Below are positions 34,122 to 47,071 of a stretch of 64,000 bases of DNA, piece after piece (position 1 is the stretch's first letter; every line of letters begins with the position of its first letter). Under the pieces are notes generated by a model, which saw only the letters and a program-made list of their open reading frames with translations, ran no database searches and had not been told where the DNA came from. Source of the stretch: Polytrichum commune (Eukaryota > Streptophyta > Polytrichopsida > Polytrichales > Polytrichaceae); NCBI GenBank assembly GCA_950295325.1, contig OX485807.1, positions 52,048,440 through 52,112,439 of the forward strand. Direction: 5' to 3'. Position numbers and translations under genes: made by a program.

Positions 34122-36314
34122 ATGGGTTTGCAGGTGCCCGCAGTAGCAAGTAGTGTTGAGGGTAGCAGCATGACCCACACTCCCAATGCCGTGGGGAGCT
34201 TATGTCAGCAGCACAAGGAGACGGAGGGAAATGCGGACCCCTTGAATTGGGCTCGCGCGGCGGCCGCCATGCGAGGCAGCCATTTGGAGGAGGTGAAGCA
34301 AATGGTCGCGACGTACTACCAATCCTCCCGGGTGGCCATCGAGGGGGTGAACCTCACCGTGGCTCAAGTGGCCGCCGTGGCTCGCAGGCCGGAAGTGAGC
34401 GTGGTGTTGGACGCGGAGAATGCCAAAGCCAGAGTGGACGAGAGCTCGGACTGGGTGCTCAACAAGATCATGAACGGAGGCGACATCTACGGCGTCACCA
34501 CGGGCTTCGGAGCCACGTCGCATCGCCGCACCCAACAGGGAGTGCAGCTCCAAAGGGAGCTCATCAGGTTCTTGAATGCGGGGGTGGTGGGATCCAAGGG
34601 GAACTCCTTGCCCACCGCCACCACGAGAGCCGCCATGCTCGTGCGAACCAACACGCTGATGCAAGGCTACTCCGGCATCAGGTGGGAGATTTTGGAAGCC
34701 ATGGAGAAGCTGCTCAACGCCCGCGTCACTCCCAAGTTGCCATTGCGCGGAACCGTGACGGCCTCCGGGGACCTCGTCCCCTTGTCCTACATCGCGGGCC
34801 TGCTGACGGCCAGACCCAATTCGAGAGCCGTCACGGAGGACGGCCGCGAAGTCTCGGCCCGGGAAGCCTTGAGCCTCGCGGGAGTCGCGGAACCGTTCGA
34901 GTTGCAGCCCAAGGAGGGGTTGGCACTCGTGAACGGGACCGCCGTGGGCTCCGCGTTGGCCTCCACCGTGTGCTTCGACGCCAACGTGTTGGTGTTGTTG
35001 GCGGAAGTGTTGTCCGCGTTGTTTTGCGAGGTCATGCAAGGGAAGCCCGAATTCGCCGACCCGCTCACCCACAAACTGAAGCACCACCCGGGCCAAATGG
35101 AGGCGGCCGCCATCATGGAGTGGGTGTTGGACGGCAGCGAGTTCATGAAGGCCGCCGCCAAGTTGAACGAGACGGACCCGTTGAAGAAGCCCAAGCAGGA
35201 CAGGTACGCTCTACGAACCTCGCCCCAATGGTTGGGACCTCAAGTGGAGGCCATCCGCAATGCGACGCACGCCATCGAGAGGGAGATCAACTCCGTGAAC
35301 GACAACCCCATCATCGATGCCGCCGGCGACCGCGCCCTTCACGGAGGCAACTTCCAAGGCACCCCCATCGGCGTGTCCATGGACAACTTGCGTTTGGCGG
35401 TGGCCGCCATCGGCAAGCTCATGTTCGCACAATTCTCCGAGCTCGTCAACGACTACTACAACAACGGGTTGCCTTCCAATCTCAGCAGAGGGCCTGACCC
35501 CAGCCTCGACTACGGCATGAAGGGCGCGGAGATCGCCATGGCCTCCTACCTCTCGGAGCTCAACTACTTGGCCAACCCCGTCACCACCCACGTGCAAAGC
35601 GCGGAGCAACATAACCAAGACGTGAACTCGTTGGGCTTGGTGTCCGCGAGGAAGACCGAGGAGGCCGTGGAGATCCTCAAGCTCATGAGCTCCACCTTCC
35701 TCGTGGGCTTGTGCCAAGCGGTGGACCTCCGCCATGTGGAGGACACCATGCTCGACGCAGTCAAACAAGCGGTGTCTCAAGTGGCGAGGAAGACGTTGTT
35801 CGTCGGCCGCGACGGCGTCCTGCTCCCTTCTCGATTTTGCGAGAAGGACCTCATGTTGGTGGTGGAACGCCAGCCTGTGTTCACCTACATCGACGACGCC
35901 GCCAGCCACACGTACCCCTTGATGCAAAAGTTGCGCGAGGTGTTGGTGGACCACGCCCTCAAGAGCTCCAAGGTCGAGAGCTCTCAAGCTATCTTGGAAA
36001 CGATCCCCGTGTTCGAAGCCCGATTGAAGGAGCGTTTGGAGGCCGTGGTGCCTGCGGTGCGGGAGGCCTACGACAACAAGGGCGTCTCGTCCGTGCCCAA
36101 CGTGATTCGGGATTGCAGGTCGTACCCCCTGTACCGGTTCGTCAGGGCGGAGCTCGGAACGCAGCTGCTCTCCGGCTTGAGAACCGTTTCCCCCGGGCAA
36201 GAGATCGAGAAGGTGTTTGATGCCATATCCGAGGGCAAATTGGTGGCTCCCCTCCTCGAATGCGTCCAGGGGTGGACCGGGGCACCTGGCCCATTTCCTG
36301 CGCGATCGTGCTAG
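34122..36314 (+). CDS. PAL: Phenylalanine ammonia-lyase (right copy)
   Basis: 730 aa, intronless, and identical to the left copy except at two residues. The MIO triad (214-216), catalytic Tyr123 and the Phe150-Leu151 specificity pair are intact. At residue 456 (codon 35487-35489) it has Arg where the left copy and the family have Gly (SNLSGG). The codon is AGA instead of GGA in a CpG context, typical of deamination. SNLSGG is near the active site and strongly conserved, so activity of this copy may be reduced; this is inference. Pro669 is normal here. The sequence upstream of 34072 differs from the left copy, so expression may differ. Confidence 0.97.
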   Translation: MGLQVPAVASSVEGSSMTHTPNAVGSLCQQHKETEGNADPLNWARAAAAMRGSHLEEVKQMVATYYQSSRVAIEGVNLTVAQVAAVARRPEVSVVLDAENAKARVDESSDWVLNKIMNGGDIYGVTTGFGATSHRRTQQGVQLQRELIRFLNAGVVGSKGNSLPTATTRAAMLVRTNTLMQGYSGIRWEILEAMEKLLNARVTPKLPLRGTVTASGDLVPLSYIAGLLTARPNSRAVTEDGREVSAREALSLAGVAEPFELQPKEGLALVNGTAVGSALASTVCFDANVLVLLAEVLSALFCEVMQGKPEFADPLTHKLKHHPGQMEAAAIMEWVLDGSEFMKAAAKLNETDPLKKPKQDRYALRTSPQWLGPQVEAIRNATHAIEREINSVNDNPIIDAAGDRALHGGNFQGTPIGVSMDNLRLAVAAIGKLMFAQFSELVNDYYNNGLPSNLSRGPDPSLDYGMKGAEIAMASYLSELNYLANPVTTHVQSAEQHNQDVNSLGLVSARKTEEAVEILKLMSSTFLVGLCQAVDLRHVEDTMLDAVKQAVSQVARKTLFVGRDGVLLPSRFCEKDLMLVVERQPVFTYIDDAASHTYPLMQKLREVLVDHALKSSKVESSQAILETIPVFEARLKERLEAVVPAVREAYDNKGVSSVPNVIRDCRSYPLYRFVRAELGTQLLSGLRTVSPGQEIEKVFDAISEGKLVAPLLECVQGWTGAPGPFPARSC

Positions 36315-37297
36315 AACCCAAGTTCACGATTTGAATTCCTTTTCATGCATCCGCCGCAAAATACTGTAGAAGAGAATCAGGCATTGCTCAGTGAACCCCA
36401 TTCGCAAGAAACAACATGGCCAATGGGTATCCGCACGTAGCCATGCAGCCTAAGCAAAAACGAAGCCCGTGCCAATAGCCCAATCAACTCGAGCCCACAC
36501 GTACGCACACTTTAGGACATTCTTTTGGGGAGGCCTCTTAGGATCAACCCTGCTATTTGCAGAAAATTGACCCGGTGGATGGCTATGGCCTTCACAAACT
36601 GAATCTCCAGGTTTGATTGCTAGGACTTCAAGCACTCTTCATACTACCAACCCATTCATTCATTGAGGATTGCAAAGCATCCCCACCTCGGTAGGTTGCC
36701 ATTCATTTGTACATACATTCATTATTCCACATTGGAATCGAATTGAAATCACTTCCAGATATTTCAAAATGTCATACACGAATTTTGGGTCATGGTGTAC
36801 TCTTCTGCATATTGACATGCACCGAATGTCATCGATATATATTGTACCTGCATGTATTATATTTACAACATCGTTTATACAGTGTTGCCTAAATCCACTA
36901 ATTGCACACTGAAAATAACAAGATGCATCCACAAACACCAATGGCATTTTTGGTGTAATCCATGAAGTTTCTCGTTGTGTTGAAGTGTAGATCTTACATT
37001 GGAACTCATGACAAGGATGAGAATCTTACCAGTTATTTGGAAGAGTATGATGCATTTAGCCTGTGGAGTACGACTTTAACCAATGCTACACTAAATATGG
37101 TATTTAGTGTCATATGGCATTTTTTGTGACTATGGCAACTTTTCAGATGACACTGCTTATGAATAAGTGAACAAATGTGCTCATGGATGACAGATGAGTT
37201 CATCCAGTGGCCAAAAACTTATCCATGTGTAATGCAAGCTTGCAAGGTCACCTGTGGTTCGGTATAAAGTATTGAGCGGTTTTTTGTGTCTATCTAG

Positions 37298-37567
37298 ATG
37301 AACTACAGGCTTGCAAGGGAGGGATTCATGAAGAAGTTTGAGGAATCGTCGAACGTAAGACCTCGTGAAACATTGGAGTGATAGCCTGCTGTCGTTTGCT
37401 TTTTGTCTCTCTTCTGTTGAGTTTTTGCCATCTCATGCTGTCTTCAGGTGACAGTGCCGAAAGGAAATCTTTGCCAAGTCAATTCAGAGTTTATGAATGG
37501 CAATCCACCCGATATGGTGTATAATATTCTCATCGATCCTGCAAACAAACGGGTCTTTCAGGAACAT
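37298..37567 (+). pseudogene. DUF220-like gene fragments (right arm)
   Basis: Two plus-strand fragments resemble plant DUF220 proteins. GFMKKFEESSNVRP is encoded at about 37323-37365, and [20 protein letters not shown] at about 37497-37556, followed by a stop. In the family the VYNIL-DP-N-RVF part precedes GFMK-FEG, so the order here is reversed, which implies shuffling or remnants of two copies. The left arm keeps only the first fragment. The assignment rests on motif memory. Confidence 0.35.
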
Positions 37568-38427
37568 TGAGGTATTCTCTATCATGGAGGTTCAATTTTT
37601 TGGTTGATATTTTTTGAACTTTTCTGATTGCAGTACGTCTTGGATTGATGATGCCAGAGGAACTTACAGAAGGACAACAAATTTAAACATTCATACCCAA
37701 TCTAGGTTCGGAGGTTCGGTACTTTTAAGCTGTGAACTTGCAGAAAGGCCAAAGATTTGAATCACCATACCTTGGTCAAGACGAAACCCTAGGGATCTTC
37801 TTATTTATTAATCGGAGGGCTGAATGCAACAATTCGAACTGCCCTGCCATGTGGTTTAGTTACACACTTGATTTGGCTTCCCTGCGTTTGAGCAGATTCA
37901 GAAGTTGTCAAGCTGTTCAACTTTGACCTTACTACTTGCAACTTCAAAGAATTCAAAGATCTCGGTGGTTATGATCTCACTCGCACTACCAGCTGATGAT
38001 TTCTTCTATCATGGGGTGACAGAAAAGATTATCAATGGGAAACCTAACATGGTTCTGTTTGGTCATGAAACATCAATGCACAAAACAATCCCAAGAATGA
38101 TCACCCTTCCTATTAATAGACACTTCACGGATTTTAGGTTAAATGGGATTATCAACTAAAATGAGCCAATTGGGCCATTATGAGACAATCCTTTTGTCAC
38201 AGTTGATGAGATCTTCCATATTACAATTGATTAATTGCATGGTTTTATAAACATGTGTGAGTGTATTGGAATGGTTGAGTTGTATTTTGAGAACCCTCAA
38301 CGGGTATTCTCTCATACCAACTAGCAATCATTACGTTCCCAGCACGTTCCCTACATTAAATTCAGCGGACCAATTGGCTCATTTTAGTTGATAAGGCCAT
38401 TTAATGAGAACACTAAAGAAATACCCT

Positions 38428-38800
38428 AAACATGATATTTAGTGTCACCAATTCTACTTGTCTTGCTCAATACTAAAAGTAAATTGCGGCATATTAGTGT
38501 CATTAACACCGAATGTTAACCCAACATTATTTGTCATTCCTTGTAATTTTTTGGGGGATTATAGATTTACAGTGTTGCAATTATTCTCACTTACCAAGTG
38601 AATTTTCATCCAAATTGCAATCCTCCATGACAATATTTCATCACAAGTTGCTGACATGAGAAGGTAGGGTATTAGCCAATGGATGAACTACTCATCAGCG
38701 ATGACAATATTTGTTCACTTATTCAAAAGAAGTGTCACCCGAAAAGTTACCAAAGCGACATAAAGTACCATATGGCACTAAATATCATATTTAGTATAGT
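38428..38800. mobile_element. MITE-like element in right arm
   Basis: It runs from CCTAAACATGATATTTAGTG to the inverted GGCACTAAATATCATATTTA. It corresponds to 3885-4205 in the left arm. Confidence 0.4.
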
Positions 38801-41249
38801 ACTCTCCAGTCTGAAAGTCAAGATCAATTTTGTGATAGAAATGAGCAAAAATTCAATTGGAAATTATATGCAAGCCTAACCCAAATAACTCCAATCTCCA
38901 CTTTTCTTGTGGCTAGGGATTTGTGGTGTCTCCATACTGTAAACTCATCCATTGGACCATCAGCAAGGTCAAAATGCAACGAGCTATTTTACGGTATGAA
39001 AATAACAAATTTAAGATAATTAGACTTTGAAATTAACAATCAAGGACCTCGAGTTAGTCACCTAAATTTCAAGTGGAATGAATCCACCCTCAACATTGTA
39101 GGGAACTTCTTATTACTAGAACCCCTTCATCCACTATGGAAGAGTTTACAAAGACGCCACAAACTCAAAACTTTTTCTTGTAGGCCTCAAGCTCATCTTC
39201 TAATTAAATTTCTCCTCTTAAATATCCCCAATCCTTTATAGATCTATCCAAAATGTTAGGCTTCTGCTTCTTACTAATCTTTTGTAGTAGTCCATCCAAA
39301 ATAGATGATGATGAAGCCTACAAAGCTGACTTGCATATTGATGCCTGGGCAGCTCAACTCTTGGAAAGACTGTGAATGACATCTCGCAATTCACAGACTT
39401 CCTCTACAACAACAAACACATCCTTCACCAATACACTATCAAGATGACATTCCTAGGCAATCGACTGGCAACGGTGAAAGAACAATGCAAATCTACCTAT
39501 CGGGTAGGTTTGTAGATCTTGCAGTGACATAGGAGAAGTTTTCATCCATGCCAAACAAATGCCCAAGGCTCATATGCTTGTAATGATACAACACAAAAAC
39601 ATGCTTCATTAAGAATAATGCTGGAAATTTCAAACAATGCAGACCGCAAAGAAGAACCCATTCCTTATTAAAAGGGGAAAGTCATAATAAATTTAATTTC
39701 CACAAATATCCATTGATGGCACACTATAAGCAGATGAGACTTGAGTGACTTGTCTTGTGTATGTGAAAAATTGTCTTGCATCACTAAAACATGAAAAACT
39801 CTACCATTATCATAGGATTGAAAGAAACTTCATCAACGCAAGGCAAGTTGCCTAGGTCTCCTGTGCTTCTAGTGGCAGCAACCAACACAATTCTATTAGA
39901 TTTATTCTCAAAGCATTGAAAAGCACATTTAGACAGATCCAAAGTACAAATATTGTTGTCAGCTGCTCATACTACCATTTCTAAATAATGCTGGAAGGAT
40001 GAACCAGAAACATACAAGTGTGTCTTCACAAATAAACAAAAGATGTATACCGATTATGGATCTATATGTGAAGAGTTGAGCACACTTCTAAGGATCAGAG
40101 GTGATATAAATTTTCAACTTTTCCAAGAATGCCAAAAGTATATCGGGTAATAACGCCTCCTTATTTGTGTTGATAATTATTCTCACCACGTTTTGATTCA
40201 AATTCAACGGATCACAGATTTAGCATACCGTAGTTTTAAGTGCTTTGAGAATTTGCACGCAACGAAGTCAATTCAAACATAGCTACTCAAACCTAAATGA
40301 CTGCCTTGATAACTAGGGACCCTGCAATTTCACAATACCACTCAGCGCTTCAGGAACTCCACTGAAGTACCACCAACTCAAACTTACCTTAGGAATCTCT
40401 ACACCAACTTCTGGTCAAATCATTACCAATTTTCCACTAATTCCTCCCGTCGAAGAATCAGGCAGAAAAACCATGCTCATCGTCTCCTGATCCAATTGAA
40501 CGTATTAACCTTCACCTCCCAATCTCAACTTCCCAATTTGAGACCTCTCACAATCAAGCCGGTCTGACTCAAAAACCAAACCAGAAGTTCATACACTTTC
40601 TCCACCATCCGCATCCATAATAATCCACCACCTCTCACTCCACACATAAACACTAAGAAACTCATTTTTGCGGAGGACACCACTTTCATGGTCATCTCTC
40701 GCTACAAGTAGATCATGCACTCAGTAGTGCATCATGATTGATGTTGAAAAGAACTTCGAAACAAGATGGTTTTTTATGGGTCAGTTCATGCGAGCTGAAA
40801 GGATCCCTTTGACTCCAAGCTTAACAGGTGAAATGTTGAATCCTAAAGTCTTTGCTCGATGCTTCAAGACGCACAGGAGATTTATTTTGCCGTTCTTCAG
40901 CCAATGCCTCAGCGTGTAGCTGGAGCATGACGTCCAATTACGTCTGCAGCTCATCATGAACCAAATGACTCGGAGTTCAGACGGCCTCTACATCTGTGTT
41001 GAAGAGACACCGCTCTTTGTAAATGGTTACTACAATCCATTACAGAGAGAATGCCGCTGAACAGAATCAAGAAGTACTCAATAGGTAATGGTAAGAGCTC
41101 TGAGGCAACCTATAGATTCCTTGAAGAATTGGTGTTCTTTCTAAGTGGTTACAATCAACTGTGTCAATCGGCATCTTGACAGAGTGAAATTTTCAGGTGA
41201 ATCTATCAATCCAATAACTGAATAGCAGGCTCTCTCAATTATCCCTAAA

Positions 41250-42074
41250 TTACTTCCCGACGACGAGCGTCCACTTCTGGATGTTGTATCGAGCGCCCTT
41301 GGTACCAACAAGCTTCTGGTACACAGTGTCTACGAGGGCGTATCCCTTCTGCCCAAGAAACACTCCAGTGCCAGCCACCACTGCCAACTGCCTGTCACTT
41401 GTGGCGTTGAAAGATGGGCGTTGTCCGAGAATCTGGAAACAACACCAAATGTCATCGACATGTAAGTAATTAAGCAACTCCTCCACCAAGAACCAAAACG
41501 TCATGAAATTTTCATACCTAATTATATTGCAGCGGAGCCTCGTTACACTTCAAAGTCCAGCTGAGACAGATATAGTGGACCCAATGATGAGACGAATGGC
41601 ATATGCAATTTTGAAATAAATGCTTGGGGAGTACTTTTTTTTCTGGGTGGATTTGTTGCTCAATTTGATTCAACATTTTACCTCGTAGGTGGTCTCGATC
41701 AGATCTCCGGGCTGGTCGATGATGACGGTGACCTCAGCGCGGTACTTCTGGCCTCCATCGAGCACATACAGGCCCTGGAACTTGCCCAGCTGCTTAGATT
41801 TGGGGTTGGCCGTCTCGGTGATGATATTGTCCACCACAACCAACGCACCCGGCTTCAGCTCGCTCGTTTCTCCGCCACGCCCGGCCACGATGTAACCCGT
41901 CGCATCGGAGCCTGTGTTGATCGCTTCGTGGACGAAGAACGTCACGTTATGGGTGTGCTTGTGCTCGAGGAGCTGTCGGCCTGCGGCCACCCCGCTGCCG
42001 GCCATACAAAGCACCAGCATCCCCCATGCTGCCAGGAAGCTGAAGTTCTGGCCCATTGCCATCGCCTTGGCCAT
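41250..42074 (-). CDS. Dirigent protein
   Basis: Exon 1 (42074-41682) and exon 2 (41432-41250) join at phase 0 (GAG|GTAAAA and TTTCCAG|ATT) to give 191 aa, the usual length. Dirigent proteins are secreted eight-stranded beta-barrels that steer coupling of phenoxy radicals in lignan and lignin-like chemistry, downstream of PAL. A hydrophobic signal peptide (FSFLAAWGMLVLCMAGSGVA) is followed by NVTFFVHEAI, the AGRGGET segment, FQGLYVLDGGQKY, then ILGQRPSFNATSDRQLAVVA and GTGVFLGQKGYALV, all in family order. I chose the ATG at 42074; two later in-frame ATGs are close by. A TATA box lies about 210 bp upstream. The intron is 249 bp. Confidence 0.9.
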
Positions 42075-42281
42075 AGCGCAGGATTTCACACTGCAGGCTG
42101 CTTACAGATCCCGACTCGAGCGTTGAAATTATGTAAACCGATTTCCTTGCAAGAGAGGATCTTTGGAGGACACTGCCAAGTCGATGTCACAGATTGATCA
42201 GATCTGGGAGATGAAGAGACTGCGATCTTAACTGTGTAGTTGTGCTGTGTTGTATTGAATATAGAGATGATGCCGCCGAGC

Positions 42282-42288
42282 ATTTATA
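42282..42288 (-). promoter_or_regulatory. TATA box of the dirigent gene
   Basis: CACTATAAATGC on the minus strand, about 208 bp upstream of the chosen ATG, is a good plant TATA element. Confidence 0.5.
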
Positions 42289-42289
42289 G

Positions 42290-42990
42290 TGGAGGAGCAA
42301 AAACGAGTGACAGAAACTGGACCGGCGTTTTCGGCCTGTCCTGCAGTACTCACATCCCGTCAAGTCCCGGCTTCGCAGTCGCATCCGGCACCGGTGGACC
42401 TGGACAAATTCCATCAACACGAGTTGTTTTGTGAAAAGGCACCTTGGGAGGTGTTTGTAGAAAGTAAAGCATGTCTCTTCTTGCTCTCTCCGATGGATGT
42501 AGGTTAGGTCCTGATGACTGCCGCGTGGTAGACTTTTCCCCGCCGCACATTGCGTGTCTTAGCCCTCTGACAGCAGCTACATCTCGGGTTGCATCAGCAT
42601 TTAAGTCAACTTCTTTGTACATTTTTAAAAACTCAAACTACCCAAGACTCTCTCGATTAAACTGAGTCCGTCAACTGTGGTGCAAATTCCTTCGACCGTA
42701 ACGTAAATGTGTGTAAGCAGCCGCCTGTAATATGCCCTTTATGTTGAATGCTCCTGAAAATCAACGCAAAGGAAACCATATTTATGAAATTTGAGATCAA
42801 ATACGGCTATAGATGTCCTATAAAGAACATTAATGGATCTAATCTTAATCTACGAACGCTCTGAAAGACCGTACCTTGGTCTTATTTACTATAAGATCAA
42901 CGAGTGTCATAATTTGATATATTAGCAAGCTCCTCGTACTCTTTCTGCATCAAAGCATGCCATAAGGGCTGTCAGAAATAGCGACAATTC
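42290..42990. other. Region upstream of the dirigent gene
   Basis: Apart from the promoter at the left edge I see no gene. Short open frames on both strands overlap without recognisable content. Confidence 0.35.
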
Positions 42991-43084
42991 ACGCCGGTGG
43001 CAACATTGGAGTTGTCTTTCTTTCATAATTTTTTTTCTTTAGTGTCAAGTTCAATACAGTATGATCAAAAGGTGAACTCACTCT

Positions 43085-43450
43085 CTCCTCATCCGAAGAG
43101 CATTGGTCTGCCCTCGCAGCAAGACGCAGCCAAAATGGAGCATTGAAAGCTAAGACGTTCTCAGCCACTACCTGTGCCATCTGTGACCCCAAAACAACAC
43201 ATAAAACAGAGATTTGGCCTAAAGGATGGTGCAACATGTCTTCCTACTGCTTCTTGATGGGCACAGTTCTTCGCTGTTAAACCTGCCAAAGGCAATGTGC
43301 AATCCCAGGGTTCGTGTGTGGCACTCACATTTTCAAATTCAGTTTCTCGCAGGTTGTCAATAAGGCGATCGATCTCTATAGCCTTTCTGAATGCTATCTC
43401 GGTTTCAGCGCCAAAACTTGCTGCAATGTGCAACATTGGCTTCCTGCTAA
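43085..43450 (-). pseudogene. Two adjoining exon-like segments, plant gene fragment
   Basis: An upstream segment (about 43445-43329) begins after TTTAGCAG and reads KPMLHIAASFGAETEIAFRK then IDRLIDNLRETEFEN. A second segment (about 43181-43083) begins after GGTCACAG and reads MAQVVAENVLAFNAPFWLRL then AARADQCSSDEE. Borders GAAAAT|GTGAGT and AGA|GTGAGT are plausible donors. The joined peptide looks like part of a conserved plant protein, perhaps plastid-targeted, but I cannot name it. No start, stop or other exons are visible. Confidence 0.4.
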
Positions 43451-46400
43451 ACCCCCAGAAACCATCCCCGTATTCAATTAAGAATTAACACCAGATAATT
43501 AGTTGACAACACATATGCCAGATTGAGAAAGTTATGCCAGATTTGTGATGGTAATCTTTCATATAGAAGGCTTTGATGGTAAACAAAAAATGCATGAATG
43601 CAAGGATTCTTGTTCTCAAATTCACAATGAGTAGATTGCCCAGTTAAGTGAGACAACAATCATAGAATGCCACCAAACCTGGAGATAGAGACACCAGAGA
43701 TTGGGACCAGAAATCGTCGCCCAAAACCACAAGCACCCAATCCACAGTTTGGCCTGCTCCATGCCTTCCCCATCCCCCACTTCTCAGTGCCCCACCTCCT
43801 TCTTCTACTTGAGTCAAATAAAATAAAATCTAAAACCTAAAATTCAAGGTGGATCAACCTTCAACAAGCTCCACAAGGCAAAGACAATTTTAGTGTAAGA
43901 GCTCTCATTGGGAGCATGAATTACCAACTCTCACAACAGGAGCTTATCTCAAATTTCAATGGTTTGGAAATTATGCAACATCATCCCTCAGACTTCCGAA
44001 ACTATTTGATATTCTCTCACTCCCTGGCTCCACATTGAGCTATTTGACATCGTCGGGCCAGTGCTACATTGCAATTTGTTTTACTTCACAAATTTCACGA
44101 CCCATCTCATGCACATTCACCACTACGAAATTCCGAGGGGTAAGGTGACGCCATACCTGACCGCTCAACAACTCTCCCTACTACAACCGAAGTTGTGAGA
44201 GAGAGAGTAGCCATGGCCACTCTTCCTCACTTGAACAGCCTCTGTAGTCCACACCAGGGTTCGGGAGATTTTTGAGCTCAACCAGCTAAAATCAGTCCCT
44301 TCATAATTTCTACCGGTTTTTTTAGGATTTGATCGGTTGCAAACTTGTTGTCATAAATTTGGATCGGCCAATATCCTATATTTTTTTTCAAGTGCCGGTT
44401 AATTTCTTCTTCATTGTAATGACAACCGGCCAAAAACTCGGGCATTGATAAGTAAGTTGGTTTTCCAATTATATCTACAAACAACATACACCATTCAACA
44501 ACAATGTCCAAAGAACATATCAACATACAACAATAATATGTAATGATATCAACATCCAACAAGAATGATCAACAATTTATCTGTAGCAGGATTTGAACCT
44601 AAAATAAGCCTTCAACCGGTTGATGGCCATGGATAAACTCTTCTATCATACCTAGATCTTAAAACCTCATATTAGATTTGAGGCCACAACATGATAAAAG
44701 AGTAACCTAACATACCATACTATATACAAAAATGAAATTCACCAACTGTTAGAGTCAAAATCAACAATATCATCTTCACCTTTAAGAGGAAAACGCCCTG
44801 AAAGGTATCTTTGTGGATGTGAAAACAACCACCTAAACTTTGTAGAGTTCCTTCATAAAGCTATGGCTTCCATTAGTACATTATCAAGATCACCACAAAG
44901 ATCTTCCATAGACACACTCATAATACATTCTAAACGCTAGCCATCAACAATGAAATGCAATAATGAAGCAAAAGCATCATTAAGTTTCTTGTGACCTACA
45001 CGGTTGAGAACCTCCCTCATTCAATATCCGCCCATACCCATAGGAGACCCAACTCATTTCAGCCATTTTCTGAGCCTGAGGGGCTAAATTTCCTACATTA
45101 TCTCATATTGGTCGGTTGATTTCCTATACTCTTCATATTTAACTCAGTTATACGGCCGAAATCTCCCAAAAAAAATCGGTAATTTTGCAATTTCACTCAG
45201 CTAACTTACAACTAGCTGCCGGATCTCCCCGGTCATTGGTCCACACAGGAAAACCCTCCGAAGAATTCACACGAAGGTATCCTCAAAATTTCTTAGAATT
45301 CAGCACAACTCACAATCCAACTGCAATTTACATCTTGAAACATCCAAAACTTTATCAAAAATTTCAACCACTTCTTAAATGCACATCTCTGTAGTCCACA
45401 CAAAAACCTGCAGAGTTATCATACGAAGAAAATTGCTCAATATCATACAGTAACAGAAAAATTTTGCACCGGGACCATCAAAAAGTTCAACAAAAGTTCA
45501 ATAATTTTTGAATTCACACCTCTGGTACAGACAGACTCCGTACTCCACTCAAAAACCTCCCAAGCTATCACACAAAGAAACCTTCAAATTTCCCCAGAAT
45601 CCAGCACAATTTACACCCCAGACACTTTTTTAACCTTTAAGAAACCAATATTTTATCAAAATTTTCCTATTTTTTTCAATACAAACCTCTGATACATGCG
45701 ATGCCAACGTCGTGAGCTGCAAAGCAGCTCCTCCTTCGCCATAGCCGAAAAGCTCTATCGCGGGTTTCGGAAAAGAGCGCGGGTGTACCCGGCGTGGCAT
45801 CCACAGGTCCTGGGCTCTATCCACACCTTGGCCGACACCTTGGCCCCTATTCACACTGGGTTAGAGTAGAGTATTAGCTTGATCCCTTGCAGTGTGGCCT
45901 GCCCATGGCATATGTGCATATAAATTACAAATACGAGGCTAAGATATAAGTGAAGCTAGGACATGAGCATGAGTATGAGCATGAGCTAGACTTGATTGAA
46001 AATTTGACAACAATGTGTCAAAGTAGGCTTTCCCCCAAGTAAACACAAACGTCACAAATTTAGTGAAGACGTGGAGGAGATTATGGACATAGAGGATGTT
46101 TGCATGCCTTAGTTTTGTAGGTGTTGGGTTTTTGAGTTGTTTAATAGATGCCTTTGCATTCATGCTCCTCATAGTATGAGCTTTCTTTTGAAATATTTCA
46201 CTTATTAAAATGAGTACTTTGCCTATTATGCTTCAAACTGCTCGTAAAGCCAACTTTTGAACACCGAAATTTGTATGTATAAATATTTTTTGTTTAGGGT
46301 TGCTAATTTTCTTTTGGTGGGCACCTATGCACGTAGATCCTCAGGGCCTTATAATCGAGGGTCAAAACCCTATAACCCCTATAACGGAGGGGTTTGACAT

Positions 46401-46595
46401 GAGCATGCTCATGTCAAGGCGTTCATGAAATAGCAACCCCCAACATATTAAGGCTAATGTGCATAGTGATATGTGCAGTTAGGTTGCCTTCGCAAATAAG
46501 TTGCCTCTAAAAATCCATGCAAAGTATTTTGTGTCAAAATCAAACTACAAACACTTTTTGTATGCATCGATGTAGTAACCACAATGACGTATTTA
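43451..46595. other. Host noncoding DNA left of the element relic
   Basis: No supported gene. A 94-codon minus-strand frame at 44278-44562 has one protein-like stretch (PEFLAGCHYNEEEINRHLKK) but no family or splice context. At 45238-45680 three diverged copies of a unit of about 140 bp (ACACGAAG or ACACAAAG, then CAGCACAA-TCACA, then TTTATCAAAA) form a tandem repeat. Confidence 0.4.
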
Positions 46596-46757
46596 CGTAA
46601 AATTATATTGGGAGACTTTGAGGGTAGCGGATGTTGGTGGATTGTGTTGGTGTCGTTACGGGAGTTGGATATAGTATTGAACACGTGTTTGTGGCGCCTT
46701 GGCAAACCTTCACCAAGATACCCCCCTTACTTTGAGGCATGAATTTTGGCCACAAAC
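46596..46757 (+). mobile_element. Relic of an element-1-type transposase gene, left part
   Basis: The sequence matches 28860-29013 in exon 2 of the element 1 transposase at roughly 88-90 percent. It stops exactly at the left end of element 2 and continues at 63189 on the other side. It marks the site into which element 2 inserted. Confidence 0.9.
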
Positions 46758-46761
46758 ATGA
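46758..46761. repeat. Target site duplication ATGA, left of element 2
   Basis: ATGA precedes the TIR and recurs at 63185-63188. Removing element 2 with one copy gives a segment of exactly the length of the intact element 1 gene. Confidence 0.92.
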
Positions 46762-46789
46762 AACACTATATTCGGTAATTGGAGACTTT
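46762..46789. repeat. Left TIR of element 2
   Basis: AACACTATATTCGGTAATTG then GAGACTTT, followed by a second GAGAC at 46801. Confidence 0.92.
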
Positions 46790-47071
46790 TTGTTGATTTT
46801 GAGACTATTTAAGGACGTGGCTTTCACATTTGTAGGAAGGAAAACACTAAAAATATGCTATGTTCCCAATTTTGGAAACAAATAAGAGACTCAAATGCAT
46901 GGAACTACACATTAAAAATAAGAAAATGGGATATATGAAAACATTTGCATATGGAAAATCAATATCATATTTATTGAATAGGGGTTGAAGTACAAAATGC
47001 AAGTGGAATATCCAATATTAGGCGAAAGTCCTAGAAACATAATTCCACAACTACATGTATGTTAATATAGC

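Larger units (their letters stand above)
34072..40905 (+). repeat. Right arm of large inverted duplication carrying PAL
   Basis: This is the mirror of 1970-8570. The core 34072-37062 is nearly identical to the left arm; beyond it the similarity drops to roughly 90 percent and is broken by indels. The right arm has about 1 kb (37.4-38.4 kb) with no clear left counterpart. The similarity ends near 40905 in a stretch that is part of an unidentified open frame (40734-40919). Confidence 0.85.

Noticed and set aside
45185-45854. Possible genes between the dirigent gene and element 2
   Set aside because: The frames are short, lie in degenerate tandem repeats and have no recognisable product.
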